Assembly: GCA_019843655.1 (NCBI GenBank)
Contig: JACDQD010000010.1
Coordinates: 5,873,637 to 5,937,636 of the forward strand
DNA length: 64,000 bases
Source: Lethocerus indicus
Lineage: Eukaryota > Arthropoda > Insecta > Hemiptera > Belostomatidae
Reading direction: 5' to 3'
Shown: positions 1-12,094 of the stretch, in pieces
How positions within the stretch are numbered: the stretch's first letter is position 1
Layout: each line of letters begins with the position of its first letter
Position numbers and translations under genes: made by a program
The notes under the pieces: generated by a model
Told to the model about the DNA's origin: nothing
Seen by the model: only the letters and a program-made list of their open reading frames with translations
Database searches by the model: none

Positions 1-3000
1 AAGGCCCTCCTTTAGGGGCAAGTGTAGCTCACATAAATACACTTGTGGGTGCAATATGGGGCCGATATCTGAAAATTTTCGAAAAACCTTATTTTTCGAT
101 TTCAAGGCTCTCCTTTTAGGGGCAAGTGTAGCTCAATTAAATACACTTGTGGGTGCAATATGGGGCCGATATCTGAAAATTTTCGAAAAACCTTATTTTT
201 CGATTTCAAGGCCCTCCTTTAGGGGCAAGTGTAGCTCACATAAATACACTTGTGGGTGCAATATGGGGCCGATATATTTTCGCAGAAAATTTTAATTAAA
301 TACAAAAACCTGAAAATTTTCGAAAAATTTTTCGATTTCAAGGCCCTCCTTTTAGGGGCAAGTGTAGCTCAATTAAATACACTTGTGGGTGCAATATGGG
401 GCCGATATCTGAAAATTTTCGAAAAACCTTATTTTTCGATTTCAAGGCCTCTCCTTTTAGGGGCAAGTGTAGCTCACATAAATACACTTGTGGGTGCAAT
501 ATGGGGCCGATATCTGAAAATTTTCGAAAAACCTTATTTTTCGATTTCAAGGCCCTCCTTTTAGGGGCAAGTGTAGCTCACATAAATACACTTGTGGGTG
601 CAATATGGGGCCGATATCTGAAAATTTTCGAAAAACCTTATTTTTCGATTTCAAGGCCCTCCTTTTAGGGGCAAGTGTAGCTCAATTAAATACACTTGTG
701 GGTGCAATATGGGGCCGATATCTGAAAATTTTCGAAAAACCTTATTTTTCGATTTCAAGGCTCTCCTTTTAGGGGCAAGTGTAGCTCAATTAAATACACT
801 TGTGGGTGCAATATGGGGCCGATATCTGAAAATTTTCGAAAAACCTTATTTTTCGATTTCAAGGCTCTCCTTTTAGGGGCAAGTGTAGCTCAATTAAATA
901 CACTTGTGGGTGCAATATGGGGCCGATATATGAAAATTTTCGAAAACCTTATTTTTCGATTTCAAGGCTCTCCTTTTAGGGGCAAGTGTAGCTCAATTAA
1001 ATACACTTGTGGGTGCAATATGGGGCCGATATATGAAAATTTTCGAAAAACCTTATTTTCGATTTCAAGGCCCTCCTTTTAGGGGCAAGTGTAGCTCACA
1101 TAAATACACTTGTGGGTGCAATATGGGGCCGATATATGAAAATTTTCGAAAACCTTATTTTTCGATTTCAAGGCTCTCCTTTTAGGGGCAAGTGTAGCTC
1201 ACATAAATACACTTGTGGGTGCAATATGGGGCCGATATCTGAAAATTTTCGAAAAACCTTATTTTTCGATTTCAAGGCTCTCCTTTTAGGGGCAAGTGTA
1301 GCTCACATAAATACACTTGTGGGTGCAATATGGGGCCGATATCTGAAAATTTTCGAAAAACCTTATTTTTCGATTTCAAGGCTCTCCTTTTAGGGGCAAG
1401 TGTAGCTCAATTAAATACACTTGTGGGTGCAATATGGGGCCGATATATGAAAATTTTCGAAAAACCTTATTTTTCGATTTCAAGGCTCTCCTTTTAGGGG
1501 CAAGTGTAGCTCAATTAAATACACTTGTGGGTGCAATATGGGGCCGATATCTGAAAATTTTCGAAAACCTTATTTTTCGATTTCAAGGCCTCCTTTTAGG
1601 GGCAAGTGTAGCTCACATAAATACACTTGTGGGTGCAATATGGGGCCGATATCTGAAAATTTTCGAAAAACCTTATTTTTCGATTTCAAGGCCCTCCTTT
1701 TAGGGGCAAGTGTAGCTCAATTAAATACACTTGTGGGTGCAATATGGGGCCGATATATGAAAATTTTCGAAAAACCTTATTTTTCGATTTCAAGGCTCTC
1801 CTTTTAGGGGCAAGTGTAGCTCAATTAAATACACTTGTGGGTGCAATATGGGGCCGATATATGAAAATTTTCGAAAAACCTTATTTTTCGATTTCAAGGC
1901 CCTTCTTTTAGGGGCAAGTGTAGCTCAATTAAATACACTTGTGGGTGCAATATGGGGCCGATATATGAAAATTTTCGAAAAACCTTATTTTTCGATTTCA
2001 AGGCCCTCCTTTTAGGGGCAAGTGTAGCTCAATTAAATACACTTGTGGGTGCAATATGGGGCCGATATCTGAAAATTTTCGAAAAACCTTATTTTTCGAT
2101 TTCAAGGCCCCCCTTTAGGGGCAAGTGTAGCTCAATTAAATACACTTGTGGGTGCAATATGGGGCCGATATATGAAAATTTTCGAAAAACCTTATTTTTC
2201 GATTTCAAGGCTCTCCTTTTAGGGGCAAGTGTAGCTCAATTAAATACACTTGTGGGTGCAATATGGGGCCGATATCTGAAAATTTTCGAAAAACCTTATT
2301 TTTCGATTTCAAGGCTCTCCTTTTAGGGGCAAGTGTAGCTCACATAAATACACTTGTGGGTGCAATATGGGGCCGATATATGAAAATTTTCGAAAAACCT
2401 TATTTTTCGATTTCAAGGCCCTCCTTTTAGGGGCAAGTGTAGCTCAATTAAATACACTTGTGGGTGCAATATGGGGCCGATATCTGAAAATTTTCGAAAA
2501 ACCTTATTTTTCGATTTCAAGGCCCTCCTTTTAGGGGCAAGTGTAGCTCACTTAAATACACTTGTGGGTGCAATATGGGGCCGATATATGAAAATTTTCG
2601 AAAACCTTATTTTTCGATTTCAAGGCCCTCCTTTTAGGGGCAAGTGTAGCTCAATTAAATACACTTGTGGGTGCAATATGGGGCCGATATCTGAAAATTT
2701 TCGAAAAACCTTATTTTTCGATTTCAAGGCCCTCCTTTTAGGGGCAAGTGTAGCTCAATTAAATACACTTGTGGGTGCAATATGGGGCCGATATCTGAAA
2801 ATTTTCGAAAAACCTTATTTTTCGATTTCAAGGCCTCTCCTTTAGGGGCAAGTGTAGCTCAATTAAATACACTTGTGGGTGCAATATGGGGCCGATATAT
2901 GAAAATTTTCGAAAAACCTTATTTTTCGATTTCAAGGCCCTCCTTTTAGGGGCAAGTGTAGCTCACATAAATACACTTGTGGGTGCAATATGGGGCCGAT

Positions 3001-4208
3001 ATCTGAAAATTTTCGAAAAACCTTATTTTTCGATTTCAAGGCCCTCCTTTAGGGGCAAGTGTAGCTCAATTAAATACACTTGTGGGTGCAATATGGGGCC
3101 GATATCTGAAAATTTTCGAAAAACCTTATTTTTCGATTTCAAGGCCCTCCTTTTAGGGGCAAGTGTAGCTCACATAAATACACTTGTGGGTGCAATATGG
3201 GGCCGATATCTGAAAATTTTCGAAAAACCTTATTTTTCGATTTCAAGGCTCTCCTTTTAGGGGCAAGTGTAGCTCACATAAATACACTTGTGGGTGCAAT
3301 ATGGGGCCGATATATGAAAATTTTCGAAAAACCTTATTTTTCGATTTCAAGGCCCTCCTTTTAGGGGCAAGTGTAGCTCACATAAATACACTTGTGGGTG
3401 CAATATGGGGCCGATATATGAAAATTTTCGAAAAACCTTATTTTTCGATTTCAAGGCCCTCCTTTTAGGGGCAAGTGTAGCTCAATTAAATACACTTGTG
3501 GGTGCAATATGGGGCCGATATCTGAAAATTTTCGAAAACCTTATTTTTCGATTTCAAGGCCCTCCTTTTAGGGGCAAGTGTAGCTCAATTAAATACACTT
3601 GTGGGTGCAATATGGGGCCGATATCTGAAAATTTTTGAAAAACCTTATTTTTCGATTTCAAGGCCCTCCTTTTAGGGGCAAGTGTAGCTCAATTAAATAC
3701 ACTTGTGGGTGCAATATGGGGCCGATATATGAAAATTTTCGAAAACCTTATTTTTCGATTTCAAGGCCCTCCTTTTAGGGGCAAGTGTAGCTCAATTAAA
3801 TACACTTGTGGGTGCAATATGGGGCCGATATCTGAAAATTTTCGAAAAACCTTATTTTTCGATTTCAAGGCTCTCCTTTTAGGGGCAAGTGTAGCTCAAT
3901 TAAATACACTTGTGGGTGCAATATGGGGCCGATATCTGAAAATTTTCGAAAAACCTTATTTTTCGATTTCAAGGCCCTCCTTTTAGGGGCAAGTGTAGCT
4001 CACATAAATACACTTGTGGGTGCAATATGGGGCCGATATATGAAAATTTTCGAAAAACCTTATTTTTCGATTTCAAGGCCCTCCTTTAGGGGCAAGTGTA
4101 GCTCACATAAATACACTTGTGGGTGCAATATGGGGCCGATATATGAAAATTTTCGAAAAACCTTATTTTTCGATTTCAAGGCCCTCCTTTTAGGGGCAAG
4201 TGTAGCTC
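1..4208. repeat. Satellite array, ~104-bp unit, 40 full copies plus a partial
   Basis: Every unit begins AAGG(C/T)CCTCCTTTTAGGG or a close variant, at 1, 104, 208, 340, 444, 549, 653, 757, 861 and so on to 4178, where the last copy breaks off after GTGTAGCTCA. Spacing is 103-105 bp except for one aberrant unit. The array runs off the left edge, so its true length is unknown. Each unit holds two short hairpins: AAGTGTA/TACACTT around an 11-nt loop, and CGAAAAA/TTTTTCG around CCTTA. Variation is concentrated at a few sites: CACAT versus CAATT in the first loop, ATCTGA versus ATATGA, CCCTCC versus CTCTCC, four or five A's in the second hairpin, and three or four T's before AGGGG. The unit length is not a multiple of three, so open frames across it are incidental. 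I do not recognise the family. Confidence 0.98.
208..339. repeat. Aberrant satellite unit with an internal rearrangement
   Basis: This third unit is 132 bp instead of about 104. After GGGGCCGATAT it carries an AT-rich segment with ATTTTCGCAGAAAATTTTAA and TTAAATACAAAAACC, then resumes the normal CTGAAAATTTTCG but has lost the CCTTA of the second hairpin. The extra DNA partly resembles shuffled pieces of the unit itself (AATTAAATAC, GAAAATTTT). It is therefore probably a local rearrangement and not a foreign insertion. It occurs once in the array. Confidence 0.85.
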
Positions 4209-5033
4209 ATATAAGCTACAGGGGAAGGCCAGAGCCCCCCACATAAGGGAGGGCCAGAAATTAGAATTTAGTTTGATTAATATTATTTTTATTTAAAAAA
4301 TGTTTTCTAAAATCATTAGTCTAATTTATAACCAATACTCTATAAACTGGACTTTCTATGGCCTTATAGACAAATTTTAGAATATCGCTGTCGTAAGTAG
4401 CATTCTATCACAAACGTATTTAGAAATGTATTCTGAACTGCACTATTAGTGTATGGATTTTGGCAAATAGTACTGTCGTTTAGCGTAGGAAACTAACATA
4501 CATTAGTGAAAAATGAAATTATTTGCCTAATTTACGAGCAGTCGGAACATAGTTTCTGACTGTTCCTGTTGCATTAGGGCTCAGGAACCCTTACAGCAGT
4601 TCTTCAATTAATATCCGGGGAAGGGGGGGGTGTTTCTAAATTTTTTGAAAATGAGGTGCCCCGCCTGTAAAACAGACCGGGGAGTCGGGAGAGTGTTAAA
4701 AGCTTCTCGGTCTGGTGTTAATGCCCCGGCTAAATGGGCCCATCGCATTTAGTCCCCCTTTTTCTTAGTTCTTCCTTTCACCGCAACCCCTTTACCCCTC
4801 TTACTCACCCCTAGTGGCGGGGGCGGGGGTCGGGCTCCCTCCCACACCCCTCCGATCCCTCTCCCGTTTCCCGTCTCTATCTGTCTTATTTTTTTTAATC
4901 CAGTTAGAGTGGGAAGGTGGAAGACGCCCCCTAACTCGAGTTAGACGGGCGGGCTAATTAGTGACACGCCCCAACGCTCATACACTAACGGCCCTCTTCC
5001 GACCTTCTCTGATTTGTAAGAAACCCATTTGCA
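4209..5033. other. Non-coding flank of the satellite
   Basis: The satellite ends abruptly in unrelated sequence. The first 40 bases carry two related GC-rich pieces (GGGGAAGGCCAGAG and GGGAGGGCCAGA). An AT-rich part follows to about 4610. A GC-rich part with homopolymer runs follows that, including a G-rich stretch at about 4816-4834 (GGGGG-C-GGGGG-TC-GGG). No exon, RNA gene or mobile element was recognised. Confidence 0.6.
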
Positions 5034-5136
5034 AGTTTCTCTCCTTTCGCTGGTTTGGTCTTTGCTAGACCAATCTTCAGTAGCGGTGTTAGTCACTGTT
5101 GGCACTGATTTGCCACTATCACTTGTACTGAAACCA
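5034..5136 (+). repeat. Hammerhead-type interspersed repeat, copy 1 (core deleted)
   Basis: The sequence matches the family seen best at 40914-41190: CGCTGGTTTGGTCTTTGCTAG, then CTTCAGTAGCGGTGTTAGTCAC, then CACTTGTACTG. On the minus strand the ribozyme strand has kept stem I (GCTA/TAGC) and CTGAAGA. Stem II and GAAA are missing because GACC runs straight into AATCTTCAG. The copy is short and clearly dead as a ribozyme. Confidence 0.75.
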
Positions 5137-6463
5137 CACATTGATTATGTTTTAAACTTCTATACTATAACAAGACATATATATAGATATATATACAAGT
5201 GAATAGTGAGGATGCAGGAGGATAGTGTCCAACATAACTACTATGAAATACCGGTCTATATATATATATATATACTAATATAATACTATTATGGGAATAT
5301 ATAAGTTAGAATGTTATGTCAATTTGAGGCGAAATTTTCTTACAAAGAAATTTTCGTAGGTTCGTACATTTTTCCTAATTGGTGTCTATCTTTTTCTGTA
5401 AAAATAATCATTTTCAATTATAATATTTTAAACATTTTTGCATAGTTTTATTATTTATTAATGCCAATCTAAGTCTTAAATAAGAGGTCATGTCAGAAGT
5501 TATTCAGTTCTATAATATAATTCTATTATAATATTATAAAGTTATAATATAAAACGCAGTTAGTTGTTAAATAAAACACGATATTCGAATGGTTAATCTG
5601 TTATACTGTATCATTGTGTAGCAATCGCCTTTGCTGGCCGATCGCTGTACGGAAGGGGAAGAACTGTTAAGCCGGTAGTAAGTCAATTTTGAGTAGCGCC
5701 CCTGATGTTGTTAGCGCGCTACAGAACCGCGCAAATCCTGGAATAATAGTGCCCGTGCTGCTGTACACAGGCAGTGCAGCGTGAGACACTATCGGACGTC
5801 ACACTAGCTAACTCTCCCCCAGCCATTAGAAACCTATTTGCGCCCCCGCCCAACCCTTCCTCGTTTCCATTCGATTACAGAGCCTAAAATAATATTATGC
5901 GGACGGCCGCCAACAGGTCAGCACGGCGATGGGAATCAAGCTGGCTTATTAGGAAGATTAGATTAGGAAAATTAGGAACAGAGACAGATATGTGATATTT
6001 ATTTTAGTCATCGTTTATTTTGATTTATTGCAAGCTGAGATTGAGAAATTGCAGTTTCAAACTTTACGGGAAAAGTCGATTATTCAGGCCTCTTGCGGGT
6101 TCTTCCGACTCGTAGCTTCCGTGCGTTGACGAAGTTTCAGCCGGGTATTAAAAGCACGTTAGGAAAATGCCGAAAGGTTAGAAAACAAAATGTTTCCCCC
6201 CGGATCGCTTCGGACGGCTCAAACGGATAACTGATGTCGAAACACACAACAGAAACGGATTAACAGAATACGCGGCGTTATTCGAGGCGGGAGCGACCCG
6301 CTGTCCGGAATAAATCATTTACATCTCTCACTATTTTGCCTTACAGAATTATTAGTAGCTCTGAAAACCGGGGGGGAAGGCTCTGGTGGGGGGTAAAACG
6401 GCTTATCCTTTCATAATTGATAGACTCCCTAATTTAGTTTGCTCCATCTTTAAGTTACCGAGC
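5137..6463. other. Non-coding, AT-rich with two AT microsatellites
   Basis: Short TA runs lie at about 5178-5203 and 5257-5274. The 5280-5600 part is strongly AT-rich. The part from 5620 to 6400 is nearer balanced composition with no long open frame. No gene, RNA or transposon was recognised. Confidence 0.55.
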
Positions 6464-6575
6464 CGGAGAAGGGAGACGAATAAGAAGAAGGAGGAGGAGA
6501 AGGAGCAGGGGGGGGAGACGAAGAAGAAGAAGAAGGGAAGGTAATTAAGCTTTTGAACTTTAACTCGAAAAGTCC

Positions 6576-6624
<49 letters not shown>
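6464..6624 (+). repeat. Polypurine block followed by a (TC)22 microsatellite
   Basis: Positions 6464-6541 are almost pure purine on the + strand, built of GAA, GGA and a G run. After a 40-bp spacer, 6581-6624 is an uninterrupted TC run. A polypurine tract beside a polypyrimidine tract on one strand can fold on itself or form triplex DNA. Open frames here giving poly-RE peptides are artefacts of the repeat. Confidence 0.93.
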
Positions 6625-6626
<2 letters not shown>

Positions 6627-8328
6627 AGCAGGGAGAGTGCCGGGCATTAAGTGAGGCCTCCCCACCTCCCCATAGTTCTGGCGTAACCTCTTTAGGCTCC
6701 GCCCCGTTGTCTTACTAATCCGGAATGTTCAATTTAAAATATGAGTTTGTCCGACTAATACCGGAAATTTGGCTCGGCTCTGTTGCAACAGGACGGGAAA
6801 AGACTTGACGGGCAGATTTAAAATGATATTTCGGCGGAGCCTTTTGGACGCTAATTGTAACGTCGGTATTGCAACGGCCCCTTCTCCCTTGTTACAAATT
6901 CATCCCTTCGCCATCTTCAGTGGCAGTTCCTCCTCTTCGATAGAATCCTTTATCGGCAATATTTTCGCCGTGCTTAAACATTAAAAAATCGGTCACTAAT
7001 TTATTGCCAGAAAATTATTTAAGTTTGCAGGTATTCTTTCTACTCGTCCGTATTCCACTGGAGATTCTACGTCTTAAAAATAAATTTCTTATTCTCGATT
7101 CAAAACACTAATTGCAGACTAATGCTGTATATGAAATGGAATTTCTAGAAGAATGGAAATAATTCTACGAGTTGCGGATATAATAAAAGTGCTTGCCAGA
7201 TCGCGTTTGCAGACATCCTTGAGTATACAGCCTCTCATTCGATATTGTTAGACCGTTTTCTCGGAGATTACCCGGTTTCCGGATCAATGTTGAGATATTT
7301 TAAAATTTTATTCGAACAAAGCACAATCTTTTTGTAACTGTAGTAATCTCAGCCAAATAATAGCCTAGAGCTACTTCAACGGAATTCGACGTCCGGATTA
7401 TAAAAATACACTGGAACTCCAAATTTGAATAGTTTTTACTGCAGTGGCGCGAGACAAAATAAATAAACACTTGAGTTCGGAAATGCTGGGAAACTGAAAA
7501 ATGTTTCCGCGGCTTTTATTCCGATCGAATACACCGGCGAATATAAAATGTTTTGCTAATATAGCCGGGCGGAAATCCGGTTGATTTTCCACGCGAGAAA
7601 CTGAAGCCAACAGCGAAATTCGCGATTTCCGCGTAATATCATCGTTTAGAAATAAATTTCACTTTCATTTTATTTGTCAGCCCAGGAATGAAAACAGAGC
7701 TTATCGCCATTTCTAAAGCGTCGCTTCAAATATCTATTATATGAGACGAGAGAAAAAGGAGATTATAATTCCGTAGGAGATATTTTATAAGCAGACACAG
7801 AAGTGAAAATAGTCTGTATAGAAAAATGTTGCTTACAGACCACCAATGAATGAGAACCGAGCAGCAAGAGGGAGTCTCATTTGGACCCCCCTTATATATA
7901 GGTTCTTCAACCAAAAGAGTGTAAATTCTAAGAAGTTAACTATATAACTTACTTAGTCTGCAGCCACTCTAATTATTTATAAAGCGGGTTACGTAGGCTG
8001 TACAGAATATTTTAAAGGATGCATTGGATAACTGGGAAAAAAATTGCAGGAAGCGTATTTCAAACTCACTTATCTTGTTACTGGATATAACTCGCTAAAT
8101 AAGTCATCGTTAATAATCATAAAGATGATATGAAATATGGCGTTTGAGATACTTCGGCGGGGATTTGGAATATTCGAGTATAAATATTTTACAAAATATT
8201 TATTTCAGGAAAAAATAAAATATTGTTTTATATTTAATTTATTTATTATTTTATTGCTATTCAATATTTAAATTGTATTCTGTACAATCGGAAATTATAC
8301 TAACAGTTGTTCTTTCACTGTTTTGCAG
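6625..8328. other. Non-coding, nothing recognised
   Basis: Mixed AT-rich sequence with only short random-looking open frames. A fragment at 6769-6984 is open for 71 codons but has no recognisable motif or splice context. The 3' end of the stretch (8305-8328) is a pyrimidine-rich tract ending TTTTGCAG, treated as a possible splice acceptor for the next feature. Confidence 0.5.
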
Positions 8329-8400
8329 GTACAGCAGTCAATATTTATAAAGTAACCGTCGTCGCTGTAGTGATTATTTTGTGGTTACGCAAATCTTCAA
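8329..8400 (+). CDS. Candidate exon encoding a hydrophobic segment (uncertain)
   Basis: A strong acceptor (TTCTTTCACTGTTTTGCAG) and a consensus donor (GTAAGTGT) bound 72 nt. One of the three frames is open through the whole segment and reads TAVNIYKVTVVAVVIILWLR followed by KSS. That is a membrane-spanning stretch flanked by basic residues. Such a segment would suit the N-terminal signal anchor of a Golgi or secreted kinase such as the FAM20-like gene 5.6 kb downstream on the same strand. The phase does not fit: this exon leaves one extra base, and the exon at 14026 begins at a codon boundary. Another exon would be needed between them. No start codon is present. The CAG/GT at the acceptor also makes it a possible recursive-splice exon. 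Confidence 0.3.
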
Positions 8401-10689
8401 GTAAGTGTCAATTGAATGTCGCACATGTGTGGTTATTTCAGTGCACGGTTTAACATTATAATTTGTCTATTACGTCGAATAGTATAGTTGAAATAATTAG
8501 AGTATGATGTTTAAATTTTCGCCCCATTAAAATCCGCCTGACCTCCTCGTGGGGTCAAGCTCCTCCAGCTCTGAAGCTTTTACCAACAGTTTTAAATATA
8601 CGTTTAGAGTATTTTTCTATTTACCTTTATAAAAATGTATATTATAAACGACCTTGTTCATCAGTTTTGTCCCATTCACGAGATGATTAATAACAATACC
8701 TTCTCGGGGTAATTTCCTTAACGTCGGCCACCCCCTGTGATGTGTCCCCTGTCAACTCCCTCCTTTAATTATTGCCGCGGAGACTTTAATTAGCCCCTCG
8801 GGTTGGGGGAACAAAAAAAAAATTGCATTCATTATACATGCCTCCCTCGTTACACGGCTTTTAATTACATAACGTGAAACCGTTATTGTTAATTGGACGT
8901 GTCGTTCTGCTCCCGTGTCGGGACAAAGTGAGGCGGCAACGCGAACCAATTAGAGGGGCACAGAAAATTATTCCCATGCGGATATTTAGCTCTCGACGTC
9001 TTCCCGTTGAATTCTTACCCGGCTTCGTATTTATATGTCACAGTTGTGGGCTGTATAATTGGAGCTTTGTATACATTTCCAGGGTACAATTAATTGGGCA
9101 AACTTAGAGTTGCTTGTAACCGAACCTTAAAATTGTTCCGACTACTCTTTCTACTTACAGTCTAAAAACAGACATGAAAGGTGGACAGGTGTGGGACATT
9201 TTATAAACAAGTTAATTTGATATTATTCTAAAATATGTACAATTTGGAGTAAATTCCAAATTATCCATCATACTGACGGAAATTAGTTATGTATATAAGC
9301 ACAAAGGATCGTGTGGAAAGACAGATGGATAGGATATTTCAATTCAATTCCAATTAATTAATAAAATAAATTTAGTGTAAATAATATATGATCACTACAG
9401 TCGATCTGATTATGCAGAAGTACAAATAAATAAGGAATTACCGTAATTTCTCGGCCGAATTGAAGTTACGCTAGACCGATTTTGGCTGATGATGCGTATA
9501 ATATATTTATTTATTTTTATTAACCAAAATTGGCTTGGTATTTTTATGAAATACTATTAGCGTTATCAAAGCAGAGTTTGCACTAATACACATTTGAAGT
9601 CGGCACAATAAAAGCCCACGGAATAACTCTTACCCGACCCCCTTTTACAAAGGGGAGAAATAAGGTTTATACAATATTCCAGAGCCGGGGCATAAAATTA
9701 ACGTAGGAGGGGCCGGTGACATTTAATTTAGACCGGGGGGGGGAACTACATTTGCACTCAGCGGCCAATTGTTTTACACAGCTTTATAGCTTATGCGCTC
9801 ACCACTCCAGGTGGAAGGTCTATGAGCCGGACCGTAAAATTTTTTATAACCTTTTGAAAGAGGTTATTTACAGGCCATAATTATGGGCCCGAGACTAGGG
9901 CAAGGTATAAAAGCTCGGTTGAAAGAGCTCGGATATGGATATAATGGGTGGGGGGGGGGGGTAATGTTACACTACTGGACACGATAAACAGTAGATCTAT
10001 TTAAATGTCTATAATATAATTTCTTAATATAAGCCTCTTGTCTACACTCTCGCTTATGTATCTAGTGATTTGAAAACAGAAGGATGTAAATTTAATTTTA
10101 CTGTTGCCCGGAATAAGGGCGTATTTTCCGGAAACACAAAACCAGGGATTCAGAATCATAAAATTCTACCACAATCTGTCGGTAGGAAATAACCAGAACA
10201 GATATTATTACGCGCCTGATAGATATTATGGCTATTGTTATATACGGGCAAACGTCTCTGGCAGTCCTGTTTAGGGACGCGACGGGGCCTCCGTGTATTG
10301 TTCGATTGTTACAATTAGGGATCGACCAAGTCCCGGGCCAAGACACAGGTCGAGTGTTACCGGAATTGTTCCGCCGGAACGGTCGATTCTAAGCCGCACT
10401 TCGTGGACTTCGATACTACGGATTGTTCCGGTTCGCCGGTTTCGGAAGCAAACGCGCCGGGATTTCCATTCAGAGGATCTCACCGGTCCGGAACCCCGGC
10501 CGTTCAGTTGGAATATCAAACCACACGGCCCTAGAAATATAGTACTGTAATCACTTTCCCTTCGTCGGTCAATTCTAATTAGGATTTGCATATTTTAAAT
10601 TTACTACTGTGTCTCACCGTACGCGACTGAAAAGAAAAGATTTAAACCGTAATTTGGACTGTTGAGACCTCTTTTGAAAAGGACATCTT
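8401..10689. other. Non-coding; small hammerhead-repeat scrap and a G run
   Basis: At 9469-9495 CGCTAGACCGATTTTGGCTG resembles the core of the hammerhead-type repeat (CGCTAGACCGATTTCGGCTG at 41006), so it may be a short scrap of that family. A G homopolymer of about 12 lies at 9950-9961. The 10290-10560 part is GC-rich and open on both strands, with no recognisable protein. Nothing else was recognised. Confidence 0.45.
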
Positions 10690-11107
10690 AATACTTAAAA
10701 TAGACCAATAACTGGCAATATACAAATCCATATCAAAACCGACATGGACTTACGGAATAGAACTGTGGGGTTCCGCCAAGAAATCCAACATCGCCCGCAT
10801 CCAGAGATTCCAGTCAAAAGTCCTTCCTTAAAGCTCCCCCGTATGTTTCTAACCACACAATGACCTCAACATATCGACAGTCGACGAAGTCGCAAAATCC
10901 CGGTTCCTGAAGTTCCACTCCCGCCTTTCTCCTCATCCCAATCCACTCGTTCAGTCCCTTTCCTCTCTTACCCATCCATTATCCCCCCCCCGCATCGGCT
11001 TATCATTGGGTAGTCTCTTTTATCAAGTCATTCAAGCGAGAAATACACATTCAACATTTGTACACAAAATTATACTGTAAGTGATGTACAAAAAATAAAA
11101 GGTGAAT
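10690..11107 (+). pseudogene. Jockey-type non-LTR retrotransposon, 3' fragment
   Basis: From about 10712 one frame reads YKSISKPTWTYGIELWGSAK, then SNIARIQRFQSKVL. This is the end of the reverse transcriptase ORF of Jockey-clade LINEs (K-P-T/I-W-T-Y-G-I-x-L-W-G, then I-x-R-F-Q-S-K). A stop follows at about 10828. With frameshifts the text continues APPYVSNHT, DLNISTVDEVAKSRFLKFHS and RLSPHPNPLVQSL. The 3' untranslated part ends in an A-rich tail around 11090-11107. The copy is 5'-truncated and broken by stops and frameshifts. It belongs to the same family as 19770-20137, 43010-43402 and 48950-49155. Confidence 0.85.
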
Positions 11108-12094
11108 AAAAAACTGATGTGACTCAAGACATTGTGTGTCACTGTACCTTGTCATTCTCCCTATTCAATGAACGAAATTTGTTTCAGCGTCTTCTAACCG
11201 AAAGCAAAAAATATATAATATGTGATTCTTTTAGATATTTTTTTGGTCTACTCTACTGGCCGTTATGAAAGCTTCTGCGACTGTTTCCGTTACCTTCACT
11301 TCAGAACTAATTTATTCCTCTTCACCGTCGGCCCTTTCTTGTCGTCGGTTTCTCCCCTGTAATCTCGGAGGTGGAGAGCCGGCGAAAGTAGTCTCGCCAC
11401 CGGGGCCACCGGGCGTATAAATAGGGAATCTAATTTTCAAGAGGGGCCCCGGAATAATAAGCCGCGTTCGCCGAGCTAAGGACCGCGGTGCGGATCCCAA
11501 TTGTCCGCCCCCCCCCGAAGTCTGCGGGCCCCTTAAACAGCGGATATATTCAATACAGTCTCGCTCTCGGTCTCGCCCACCCCCCGGCAGCTACCTTCAA
11601 TTCTATTTACAAGAATTGTAAGCGAGCCTCGAGGCTTCTTGGTCCCGGAGGCGCGGCGGCGCTTGTCCTCAACCTGTCGCCAATTTCCATAACTATAGCC
11701 CCAGCTACCTCGGGGCCCGTGTCTCTCCCCCCCCCTTTAATTAATATCCCAGAGGACGAGGACGCTCTTTGATAAGTCGACGTCTGTTCATTATCAAGTA
11801 AGCCCCGCCCGCAGACACATATCCTAATTACCCGACTGGGGCGCCCGCACCCGCGTGCGCCCCCCGCCCCCCTGGAATATGCTCCGCTCGTGTTAATGAC
11901 GGCTTAGCTTCGGGGACCGCCGTCGCGACGCGTTTTGCCGCCCGGACGACACGCCGGGGGCTTAATTAAGCGGCCCGCCTGAACAACTTACCGACACGTA
12001 TTTACTTTCCCCGTTAATGGAATGTTATTTTATGAAAATGCCCCTCCCCCACCCCACCATAAATCCCATATCTACCAACCGTCCTTTCTCGCAG
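11108..12094. other. Non-coding with a GC island
   Basis: About 11310-11990 is GC-rich with many C runs and several CpGs. Open frames on both strands reach 94 codons, but none resembles a known protein; they are expected where stop codons are rare. A CpG-rich island upstream of the FAM20-like exons could be a promoter region, but no TATA box or initiator can be assigned. Confidence 0.45.

Noticed and set aside
56..4246. Many overlapping open frames of up to 124 codons in the first 4.2 kb
   Set aside because: They translate the satellite unit; the 104-bp period rotates through all three frames, and the same peptides recur in different frames.
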